Assembly: GCA_037903355.1 (NCBI GenBank)
Contig: JBAJFE010000001.1
Location: 496,001 to 560,000, forward strand
From: Trichuris trichiura
Lineage: Eukaryota; Nematoda; Enoplea; Trichinellida; Trichuridae
Length of the DNA: 64,000 nt
Direction of reading: 5' to 3'
Shown: positions 55,501-64,000 of the stretch, in pieces
How positions within the stretch are numbered: the stretch's first letter is position 1
How the letters are laid out: each line of letters begins with the position of its first letter
The notes under the pieces: model-generated
Told to the model about the DNA's origin: nothing
What the model saw: only the letters and a program-made list of their open reading frames with translations
Database searches by the model: none
Translations under genes and position numbers: made by a program

Positions 55501-58500
55501 TTTGTGCGGATAATCAGGGCATCCAGGAAGGGGAGGGTTTTATTCGCCTCTTTTTCCATTGTAAAGACTATTTGATTCGGCCGGATGCTGTTTAGAAACT
55601 GTAGAAATTGCTCCTCTTTCCCATCTTTTATAATTACGAAGATATCGTCTACATATCGTTTGAGTAGTCGTGGAGCAATTTCTCTATCTACAGTTTCCAA
55701 CACCTCCCTTTCAAAACTGTCCATGAATATTTCGGCCAGGACAGGAGACAGTGGGCTGCCCATAGGGACTGCGCTAGCTTGCTTGTAGAACTTATTATCA
55801 AACATGAAGTAATTGCCATTTTGCATGCAGACTGATACTAGCTTGCCAATGTGAAAAGGATTTAACTTAGTTCTGCTGCACAGATTTGTATCTGTATTGA
55901 AGGGATTGTATAAGGTTTCGAGAGTGTCTGAGATTTGAATGCTCGGGAATAGATCTTTCACATCGTAACTGACTAAAATCTCGTCCGGTTCCAGATGGGT
56001 AGTTTCGTATTTCGTTAACGAAGCTTTTGCTATTTCCGACGAAGGACGATCCGTTGCCAGTTAGTGGTTTGATGATCTTTTTTAAGTGCCTACTGAGTTC
56101 GCTTGTGGTGCTGCTAATTGTAGCAACTATTGGTCTTAATGGGACCTTTGGTTTGTGCACTTTTGGTAGACCTTAGAGCTCAGGGGATTTATAATTCGAT
56201 GCGAATTTAAGGTGCATTGCTATTCTGATGATTTCCGGTCCTTTGGTTACTGTGGCGTATGTAATGAGAAGGGAGCGAAGATTTTTTCGGGACGTTTCTC
56301 TAGGGTCGTTGCGCAGGGGTGAATAACTGTTAGTGTTCAAGATGGTGGTCATCTTTTGGTTGTAGGTGGTTCTGTCTAGTAGAACAATTTTGTTGCCTTT
56401 GTCTGCTTTAGTTATAATTCTATCAGGCTGCCTTTTAAGTTGATTCAAGCAGTTGACCTCATATCGGCTCAGGTTTGGAGTGGTTTTGTAGTGATGATCT
56501 AGGATTCACACATCCAGCATTCACGGTAATGACCCCGTTCTTTAAAAAGCTTTATTAAAAACCAGAGCTTTCGGGCATAACCGATGCTGGAGGAAAACGT
56601 CAACGCGGTCCTCGGTTGGACCCGACCGATGTTACCTCTGCCCAGGTTGGCTAGGCGGGAGTACTTGCTGATTAGCTGACCAACCTGGTGGCGAACTCGG
56701 TTCTATTTTTATTTTTTATTTTTATAACCACTGATGACGGGCATCGGTTATGCCCGAAAGCTCTGGTTTTTAATAAAGCTTTTTAAAGAACGGGGTCATT
56801 ACCGTGAATGCTGGATGTGTGAAACAAAACAAAACCCCGTACGAAGAAAAAAGAAAAAGAAAAAAGATGATCTAGGATTATCGTAAATAAATTTTGCTTA
56901 ATCTGTGTGGCTTTCTGTAGGCCAACCGAAAATAGGCTGTCTTCGACTGAGGCAATGATGTCAATAAAGGGTGGTTCTTTAGGATTGGGCACAAAGTTCA
57001 GTCCTTTTCTTAGTATAGTTTTTTCACTTTCGCTTAGAGGGGCGGAGCTGAGATATTTATTACTGCTGTTTGGCTCTGGCTTAGTGGTTCTTTATGGATT
57101 ATTTCTGCATGGGTTCCAAGTTGTCGTCGAGAACCTGACTAGAAGGTTATCAAATTTCCTTTTTAGTACCTGCTTTTGCGACGTGCAAACCGTTCTTGTG
57201 GCGAAGTCCACATGTCTGATCGAAGCTTCGTAAATTGTAAAGTGTAGCCGGCTGCTGAGGAAGTCCAGTGTGCTATTATAGTCTGCTCTGAGGTTCGTTA
57301 GTGCAGATCTGTGTTTTCGTGCAACATTCCTTAGTAGGGACATTCCAGTTGAAAACAAGATTCTTTTTGAGTGGTTGTCCAGGTTCTGATCTCATTTTAG
57401 CTGGAAGCATTTGGGTAGAATTCCACAGTCTCTACATTTCTACAAGAAAGTTAGTTTTCCTTGTACGTTTAGTTTTCCTTGGCTGGTTTTCCTATACGTG
57501 TTCGTTCCAAATGTCTGGCCGCTGACAGAAAGAGTTTTCCGTACACACCCTGTATCCTTTTGTAGATGCAATTTTTTGGTACGGGACTTGAGAGTTTCAT
57601 GTTAGGTTTCTTTTACGGAGCGTCAGAATAGCAACGCACCTTAAATTCGCATCGAATTATAAATCCCCTGAGCCCTAAGGTCTTCCAAAAGTGCGCAAAC
57701 CAAAGGTCCCATTAAGACCAATAGTTGCTACAATTAACAGCAGCACAAGTGAACTCAGTAGGCACTTAAGAAAGATCATCAAACCACTAACTGGCAACGA
57801 ACCGTCCTTCGTCGGAAATAGCAGAAGCTTCGTTAGCGAAATACGAAACTACCCATCTGGAACCGGACGAGATTTTAGTCAGTTACGATGTGAAAGATCT
57901 ATTCCCGAGCATTCCAATCTCAGACACTCTCGAAACCTTATACAATCTCTTCAATACAGATACAAATCTGTTCAGCAGAACTAAGTTAAATCCTTTTCAC
58001 ATTGTCAAGCTAGTATCATTCTGCATGCAAAATGGCAATTAATTCATGTTTGATAATAAGTTCTACAAGCAATCTAGCGCAGTCCCAATGGGCAGCCCAC
58101 TGTCTCCTGTCCTGGCCGAAATATTCATGGACAGTTTTGAAAGGGAGATGTTGGAAACTGTAGATAGAGAAATTGCTCCACGACTATTCAAACGATATGT
58201 AGACGATATCTTCGTAATTCTAAAAGATGGAAAAGAATAGCAATTTCTACAGTTTCTAAACAGCATCAGGCCGAATCAAATCCTCTTCACAATGGAAAAA
58301 GAGGCGAATAAAACCCTCCCCTTCCTGGATGCCCTGATTATCCGCACAAATCAGGGACTCAAAACCAGAGTATACAGAAAACCAACACGCACTGAACAAT
58401 ACCTTGATTTCTCATCGCATCACCCAAGATCGGTAATGCGTGGTATCATTTCTGGCATGATCAATAGAGCAATCAATTTATGCGACCCCGAATTTATCCA

Positions 58501-61500
58501 ATCAGAATTTAACTACATTAGAACGATTTTTTACAAAAACAATTATCCAAAATCTTTCATCGACCAAGTATTCAAGCACAAGCTTCACAACCAGGAACCA
58601 CCTCAATCAGACGTCTTGCCTGACACACGGTTGGTTATTCCGTATGTGGCAGGACTAGGAGAAAAGATTATGCAGCTAGGAAAATGGTTAGGGTTCCGAG
58701 TCTTTTTTAAGAGTTTCCCCAACCTCAGGACAATTCTCCGGAAAGACAAAACAAAAATTCCAAAAAACAAAAGAACAGGGCTGGTCTATGTAATCAGATG
58801 CCCTTGTTCAAGAGTGTACATTGGGGAAACGGGCAATATCCTAGAACATAGATTCAATGAACACATAAAGGGGCTAACCACTTATAACAACGCGAGAAAC
58901 ATTCTCAACAGCGACAACAATCCTGCAAGACGTCGTGGAAGACCAATATCGAACCCAAAAATTACCATGGAAAAAGCAATACAGGCCTCTGCTGTTGTGG
59001 AACACGCCTCACATTGCAACCAAACTCTTCAGCCGAACGTCCTATGCTACGAAAGCAATGTACGCTTACGGAAAATTAAAGAAGCCCTATGTATCAGATA
59101 CAATGCGACATACAACCGAGATCAAGGAGCAGAAATAAATGAACTATGGACAAACATTGTCACCCGCTCCAATTGCTGCTCACTTGACTAAATACACAAA
59201 AAAGGCACACGTGAACCAAAACCAGAAATGGACATACCATAAAAAGAATAAGGTAGGAAAATATTTTTTTAAAGAATGAACTTTCTACTTAGAGGTTGGC
59301 TACATGTACACACTACAAAGATAGAACAACCTGGAAAATGAATTAACTACGTGAATAACAACATATATGCACAACAGAAGAAATGGATAGCTGACAGACA
59401 GAAGAGGATTCCAAATCTACTTTAAAACACTCGCCTTTAAACAGTTACAACATTTCGTACGTCATCCCTGCGCAATACTCATTACATCATTTAATACCGC
59501 TGAAGACGCGTCGCAATTGACCCGTCTTCAGCGGTATTAAATGATGTAATGTGTATTGAGCTCCGGAAAAATTAAAGTTTTCCAACGGGACAAGCATTCC
59601 GTAAAAGAAACCTAACAGTAAGCATGCTCTTGAAATCATTGAATGCCTCCATAGGTAATTCGAATATGCTTTGGCTGTCTCAGGCTTCATGTGTGCAGCG
59701 GTCTATGCAGTAAGTTCGGTAGCAGATTCGGCTGCGAAGCACGTCTATACAATTTTTGACGCTGCAATCAAGGTGAACAAGGATAGCACGAAGCCTCCTG
59801 AAGGTGGAGCATATGCAAATTTGCTTAATTCACTTGGTTATGAATGGTCAAGTGGTGCGGGCCAATGACGTGGAGTATGCTTTCCTCGATGGCATTTGTA
59901 ACCTTCATTTTTCGTCCTCATAGCCAAGAGGGAAGGTTGAGAACGGCAGTGAGAACAATCTTGAATGATTAAGTAAGCTGGAAGCCACCTGCGGTCTAGT
60001 ATAGCTGTAATGCGCTATTCTTTGAGCCTGTGTGTATGGCGAACTAACTCTGAGTATTCGAAATGAAAATGCAGGTATTGCTCAACATTTCCTATTAGTA
60101 TGAATATGATTTATTACGAAAGACTGGGTGTCTTTTAACAGGCTTTGGTTGTTTCGTAGTTGTTCTTCTGGTTCACGGGTTTGGCCTGTTGGATGTATCT
60201 GTAAGTAAACTCCAAAATGCCCTACCAACGAATGGATGAGCAAATTGTTAGAAAAATTACAGAAGAAATCGAATACCGTACGTTTCGGAACTGCTCGTGT
60301 TCTTTTTTCAGCAGTGTTGGGGAGAACAGGCTTTTTGAAGTTTGCTTACAGATACATCCAACAGGCCAAACCCGTGAACCAGAAGAACGACTATGATTTA
60401 TTAATCATTAATCTATTAACGAATAAAATTTTGCTTTCTTTTTGTAAATCAGTGCCAGAAAAGTGGAACGAAGGTCACGAATGCAGTTCAAGTACTGATA
60501 CAACTATATTAAGCCATGATCAAATACAGTTTTTTCTCTTATTAGTGTGTTACACAGATGGTTCTTGTGAACCACCGTTTTGGTTACAATGACTTTCCAT
60601 GTATCGTTATTTTTCCACGAGAACATATTTTCGGCATCTACATAATATTGCGCAAGAGTAGTTCTGAAAGTTAGCAAAGTTCACGCTGAGTATTTTTTAG
60701 CTACTTTTGTTGAACTTGTCTCTGTGTATGAACGCTTGTACTCTCATTTCAACACGGAAATTCTTACTGCAAGTATTTATCACGCTGGTTATGTTAAGTA
60801 TTTGCAATCTCCAGTAGTTTTTAACTTATCAGCTTGAAATTAGGCGTTGAACGAATAAGTAAAAAAGCATGTAATATTTGCCCCTGTTATGTCTGTTCCC
60901 ATGTTTACTCTCTTCCTAACCGATCTTTCCGTAGCTTCTTTGATCCATTCCGTTAGAAACGCAAATTCCTCTGCGACGAAAAGCACCTGCGCAAAGTTTC
61001 TGTAATTTCATTTATAAACTGCTACCTGCGCAAAAGTCGTTTCCCGCTGTTTTACCAAAAAATGGGGCGGATGTGCTTGTGAATACTTGTTCCATGCGTG
61101 ATTAACAAGGAACGAATACTCTGTGGGGAATCGTTTGTCGTCATCCATTCGCAGGCTCGGTTACTGATGAACCCATGCAACAATTTAAAATAAGGCTAAA
61201 AGTACCGTATTTCCCCTATAATAAGGCCGGGTCTTATATTTATTTTTCCTTTGAAAAACACGACAGGGCTTATTTTCCGGGGCGTCTTATATTTTCAGGT
61301 ACCACGCTCTACATTTGTTCATTTCTTTATGTGCGGAAGTCCAAACGAAGCGTAAGTGTAAAGGAAGAAAATTACCGAGACACCTAGAAAAAGAACCGTA
61401 AATGTAAGGCTGGAAAAACGTACAAATAGCTACGTTTATTCGAACAGAGTCATGTCATCATTTTCTGGGGCGTCTTCATAAATCTCCAAATTCTGAATTC

Positions 61501-63972
61501 CGGCCTGAATTTCATGCGACTCCAATTCTTGCAGGACCATTGAGCCCAACCTCTCATGTCTTGCAATAGAGCTCTCCTTGAACGATTATTTCTTGTCCAA
61601 GTAGCCTGCTCATAGAGCATTGGCAACACAGCTGTTAGTGATTTTGTCCCGTGAGTTCTTCACCCAGGTCACTACTTCTTGCAACCTGGGCCTCATAAAG
61701 TTTTCACGCTGATTTCTACCCATTTTATTTTCAATGTAGTAATTGATTTCACTGCGCAAATTGTCTTTGAATGGCTTGTTTATTCCAATATCAAGAGCCT
61801 GGAGGTAGGCAGTCTTTCCTGCAGGAATCATTACCTCTTCTAGTCTTCTCTCTGAAAGAAAATTCTTAATCTCTTTAGAGCGGTGAATGCTGGCTGAATC
61901 CCAGACTATCATTCCTCCTTGGCTACCTTGCAAAATAAGTGGCAGCTCTGAATCGACCCACTTCCTCATAACTGACTGTGTGCACCAGGCTTTTTCGGTT
62001 TGAAGAACATAAATACCTGAAATGCACTCAATTTCGTTTTTCTTTCCCTTCGTAATGATTAGAGGAGGGACTTTCCGTCCAAACGAATTGCCAGAATGCA
62101 GGTGACGCGAGCAATTTTATAACCAGTAGAAGGAATGCAGATTAACGAGGTTCCTAAGGTCAATTGTTGTTTAAAATCTTTGGCCCATAAACACTGCAGT
62201 TTCATCCATAGCAATCATGTGGGACGGTTAGTATTTAGAAAAATCGATTCTGTCAACAGAGGACTTGAATGCAAGTGCACGTTCAATAGCTTCATTATCT
62301 TCAAGCTTGAACAATGTTGTCGATCTGCTTAGTGACAGTTCATGTCGCTGAAGGAAGCTAACCAGCCAGTGCTGTGACGCTTTGAAAGGGCAAATTCCTG
62401 AACGTCAGATCTGCGCACAATAAAAGCCTATGCTCTCCTGTCAGCAGTCATTCACAAATGATGTCCTGAAGCTAAGGAAAAATGATTGCCTACCTGATCC
62501 ACACTTACGCTTCTTTGCGTTTCCTTCGTCGATTTTTTGACGGAGTTTATCGTTCCGTGCTCGCCATTTTCGAAGCATTCGGCGATCGTGCTTCCTCTCT
62601 TTGTACAAAGCCGTCTGATTTTTGTCTTAGAAGTCCTCCACAATTGCTTTTTCTTACTCGACACTATAACTCTTCCTTGTTGCAGGTATGCTGCCTTAAA
62701 TTGAAAATATTATTCCTTTTGCAGACAAAATTGCACTTTTGCACCAACCTGTTGCACACAAAATTGCAAAAATCGCTAAGAGAATTCATTCGGACGGACT
62801 GCCTGAAAGATCGCTACAAACGCAGATGCACCAAAGTACTTTACTCATAAAATCTGCAGTACAGTAATTTAACCATGCGCAAAGTCTGTATTTTAAAATA
62901 CGATAGCCCATCACATTTTCTAACGGACTTGCTAAATATGCCTCTCTGGCGGACGATCGCAACTGGGGCATATTTTCAGGGTGGGGCTTATACTAAAGAG
63001 TGTCCTAAAAGTAGTGCTTGGGTGTATTTTCACGGAGGTATTCGTATAGGAGAAACATGGTAGTAATAGCGGAAAATAGTTGCAAACATATCAAAGTACG
63101 ATCTTCAAGATTACACTGTTGTTTGATTGAAGTCTAAGGTTAGAGAACAGTTTAAGAATCTCATTAAGTACAGTAGCTTGCGGGGCAGTAATTCCTGGGC
63201 GAAATTATTTTAAAGCACTCTTGTCTTGCAGTGCAGCCTCACTGCAGACATGGAGAATAAGGGTTCGTTCTTGTGAGTGTATACCGTGTTTTATCTGTCT
63301 ATGTTAAGACAACGCAAAGTAAGACCACTCTCTAGTTTTCCTAAAGCGTATTATCGAATTGAAATGAACGTTTGTTTGTTGTTTTCGGTAAGTTGCATCG
63401 CCTTTTTGGAATGCTATTTTACCGAAATCGAATGTGCTGCATGAATAGACAGTGGAACGAAGATTTATTCTAATTTGATGCCTTCAGCTAGCTTCTCGCA
63501 GTTGGAGCGCCAAGTAGTAACACGTGACTGTGGCGAAAGCATTTGAGGACAAAAACGTTCTTCTTTCCTGCTTAATTGGAAATAACTTGTCAGTGTCTTG
63601 ATTAATAAGCTTATTATGCCTTCTATCATCAGTATTTTACTCTCTTCATTCCGTCAACAGCAGTTTGAATTATTAATGCCAGTTGTTGTCCACATTTTGC
63701 TGCACGTTATTTTTCAATCACATCACATGCCGTTTTATCTTAAAGGTAAATATGCCATGGCGGAACTAGTTGCACTATTGCCTTACGCAAGGTGCACTTC
63801 TTTCTCATCTGAAGACTTGGTAGTTGCTGCTCTTAGCCTTATCTACGCAACAACGTCATCGAGCGCAGATTTTGCAAAAGCCATGCACGATCGTGGTGGC
63901 ATCCCTCGACTGATCTTCTTGTCCAAAGCTACTCATTCTTATTCATCTAAAGTCCGAGTATATGCTCAGCAG
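49544..63972 (+). CDS. jac-1: p120/delta-catenin-like protein with FN3 repeats (JAC-1-like), 5' and 3' incomplete
   Basis: Exons: 49544-49738, 49792-49896, 49984-50169, 50218-50331, 50401-50586, 50638-50766, 50831-51010, 51069-51191, 51447-51557, 51603-51850, 51908-52024, 52074-52381, 52441-52544, 52597-52790, 52853-53003, 63746-63972. All junctions keep phase. Four FN3 domains, each split over two exons by phase-1 introns ([64 protein letters not shown]). A Ser/Pro-rich linker leads to p120-type armadillo repeats ([60 protein letters not shown]). p120 catenins bind the cadherin juxtamembrane tail. The domain order matches nematode JAC-1. The last intron is 10.7 kb and full of mobile DNA. Confidence 0.92.
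51238..51420. repeat. Penelope-end-type MITE inside a catenin intron
   Basis: TTTGGTTCACCGCTTTGGC, CAAAATGGCCTACCAGCGAATG and TTGCAAGACATCCAG match the families at 41345-41690, 60158-60395 and 32240. It fills most of the 255-bp intron 51192-51446, which is several times the size of its neighbours. Confidence 0.7.
53004..54231. other. First part of the 10.7-kb catenin intron
   Basis: No coding exon was found between the GTACGTATT donor at 53004 and the first Penelope element. Short ORFs lack motifs. Confidence 0.5.
54317..54354 (-). ncRNA. Hammerhead-ribozyme-like motif in the Penelope terminal repeat
   Basis: In the sense of the element: helix I CCG/CGG, CTGAAGA, one unpaired C, helix II GGGTC/GACCC, GAA, palindromic helix III AGCT, C at the cleavage position. 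All core positions are intact. Hammerhead motifs in Penelope-like terminal repeats are established in other animals. Here one extra base (C) lies between the core and helix II. Confidence 0.65.
56507..56865. mobile_element. 359-bp hammerhead-bearing element inserted in Penelope 1
   Basis: Its target GATGATCTAGGATT occurs on both sides (56493-56506 and 56866-56879), a clean 14-bp duplication. The inner ends are inverted repeats of about 75 bp (CACATCCAGCATTCACGG... and its complement). A purine-rich tail (GAAGAAAAAAGAAAAAG) lies at the right. It holds one full and one partial hammerhead-like core and no ORF. Confidence 0.85.
56726..56768 (+). ncRNA. Hammerhead-ribozyme-like motif in the 359-bp insert
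   Basis: Helix I AACCA/TGGTT (5 bp), CTGATGA (56731-56737), one unpaired C, helix II GGGCA/TGCCC, GAA, palindromic AGCT, C at the cleavage position. The helix sequences differ from the Penelope copy but pair in the same way. This compensated change supports an RNA fold. Confidence 0.6.
57619..59605 (+). mobile_element. Penelope-like retroelement 2, 5'-truncated
   Basis: It starts at TCAGAATAGCAACGCACC, matching the interior of element 1 near 56225, and abuts the terminal repeat of element 1 head to head. The 3' end has the terminal segment, but the hammerhead has been rearranged: at 59483-59550 the first half of the motif is followed by its own inverse. Confidence 0.88.
57650..59191 (+). pseudogene. 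Penelope RT/GIY-YIG polyprotein, copy 2
   Basis: Frames 57691-57984, 58046-58240 and 58292-59191 carry the same RT ([20 protein letters not shown]) and GIY-YIG (VYIGETGN) boxes as copy 1. A stop in VILKDGKE* near 58240 and two frame changes disable it. The last 299 codons differ from copy 1 at only about one residue that I can see, so the two copies are recent. Confidence 0.9.
59606..60157. other. Intron sequence, no feature recognised
   Basis: A 65-codon frame at 59671 lacks motifs. Confidence 0.4.
60158..60395. repeat. Inverted-repeat element of the 41345 family
   Basis: The left arm (TTCTTCTGGTTCACGGGTTTGG...CTGTAAGTAAACTCC) and right arm (GAAGTTTGCTTACAGATAC...CCGTGAACCAGAAGAA) are about 60 bp each. 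A decayed hammerhead core lies on the minus strand between them (CCGAAACGTACGG with CTGAAAA). Confidence 0.75.
60396..61204. other. Intron sequence, no feature recognised
   Basis: No motif-bearing frame or repeat boundary seen. Confidence 0.4.
61205..63060 (-). mobile_element. pogo/jerky-type DNA transposon with TA duplication
   Basis: The left end CCGTATTTCCCCTATAATAAGG is partly mirrored by the right end CGTATAGGAGAAACATGG. TA occurs on both sides (61203-61204 and 63061-63062). Sub-terminal GGGTCTTATA and GGGGCTTATAC repeats are seen. It lies antisense inside the catenin intron. Confidence 0.75.
61440..62640 (-). pseudogene. pogo-type DDE transposase, decayed
   Basis: Reading leftward: a basic HTH segment ([18 protein letters not shown]), [29 protein letters not shown] (first catalytic Asp), [40 protein letters not shown] (second Asp), [26 protein letters not shown] (third acid), and an acidic tail. 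The order is that of the DDE_1 pogo/jerky family. The clean frame is 61610-61969 (119 codons); stops lie on both sides. Confidence 0.85.
63063..63745. other. End of the 10.7-kb catenin intron
   Basis: No feature until the acceptor TTTTATCTTAAAG at 63745, which restores the phase-1 frame of the catenin gene (LIG|KYAM). Confidence 0.6.
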
Positions 63973-64000
63973 GTACAAGGTTTTAGCTGTTGCAATATTT

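Larger units (their letters stand above)
54660..57358 (-). pseudogene. Penelope RT/GIY-YIG polyprotein, copy 1
   Basis: The main open frame is 55961-54660 (433 codons). The RT part has [20 protein letters not shown] and RYVDDIFVI (catalytic Asp pair), plus [11 protein letters not shown] and the long Penelope-specific region. Then comes the GIY-YIG endonuclease, with [20 protein letters not shown] and LEHRFNEH. The upstream part (56448-56173 with [14 protein letters not shown]; 56160-55867; 57358-57092) is in other frames, separated by shifts, stops and the 359-bp insertion. The enzyme would nick DNA and prime reverse transcription. Confidence 0.9.
54232..57618 (-). mobile_element. Penelope-like retroelement 1
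   Basis: On the minus strand the element runs from about 57618 to 54232. Both ends carry the same terminal segment (CCGTAAAAGAAACC..., then ...CCCGTACCAA), as expected of Penelope terminal repeats. The coding order is N-terminal region, reverse transcriptase, then a GIY-YIG endonuclease. A 359-bp element is inserted at 56507-56865. Near-intact but broken in the N-terminal half. It lies antisense to the catenin gene in its intron. Confidence 0.9.

Noticed and set aside
1..64000. CRISPR arrays, bacterial operons, riboswitches
   Set aside because: No regularly spaced direct repeats with unique spacers. The genes have spliceosomal introns, so this is eukaryotic DNA.
1..64000. tRNA genes
   Set aside because: I looked for B-box-like GGTTCGANTCC with a matching A-box and acceptor stem and found none that folds. 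A tRNAscan run would settle this.

Overview
The window is animal nuclear DNA, dense in transposons, and most likely from a nematode. The best clue is the gene from 49544 to the right edge, which has four fibronectin type III domains followed by p120/delta-catenin armadillo repeats. That domain order is known from nematode JAC-1. Introns of about 34-60 bp, a 3' splice site just upstream of one or two start codons (possible spliced-leader acceptors), and abundant Penelope, pogo/Tigger and MULE-FLYWCH elements also fit. A dorylaimian such as a whipworm relative is my guess for the lineage; that part is inference only.

Host genes, with exon models worked out by hand from splice sites and reading-frame phase: the last exons of a possible Tudor-domain gene (2394-3109, +); the mitochondrial RNA helicase SUV3 (13824-16022, +); inositol polyphosphate multikinase (27992-29060, +, five exons, one intron only 34 nt); Myt1, the membrane-anchored Wee1-family kinase that inhibits Cdk1 (29522-31334, -, seven exons, convergent with IPMK); and the FN3-armadillo catenin (49544 to beyond 63972, +, at least 16 exons). 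SUV3 belongs to mitochondrial RNA turnover, IPMK to inositol phosphate signalling, Myt1 to mitotic entry and the catenin to cadherin junctions. They are neighbours, not a pathway.

Most of the rest is mobile DNA. 1-12 kb holds Tigger and hAT pieces, a decayed Copia element with its 3' LTR, several MITEs and long hairpins. 17-22.4 kb is a nest: a 170-bp-LTR Ty3/gypsy element with a CCCCC target duplication sits inside a hAT element that has its own 8-bp duplication. 22.4-27.9 kb holds pogo and Tigger relics. 31.4-42 kb has no recognised gene but contains fold-back repeats. 42.2-48.7 kb holds a FLYWCH/MULE relic, a hAT copy with a perfect 8-bp duplication, and two Tigger relics. The 10.7-kb last intron of the catenin gene (53004-63745) contains two Penelope-like elements head to head, forming inverted arms of about 1.9 kb, plus a pogo-type element.

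The most interesting signal is a recurrent hammerhead-ribozyme-like motif (CUGANGA core, 5-bp helix II, GAA, palindromic 4-nt helix III, C or A at the cleavage position, complementary helix I). It occurs in the Penelope terminal repeat and in at least five small palindromic elements. One of these elements has inserted into a Penelope coding region with a clean 14-bp target duplication. This suggests small ribozyme-bearing elements mobilised in trans by Penelope proteins.
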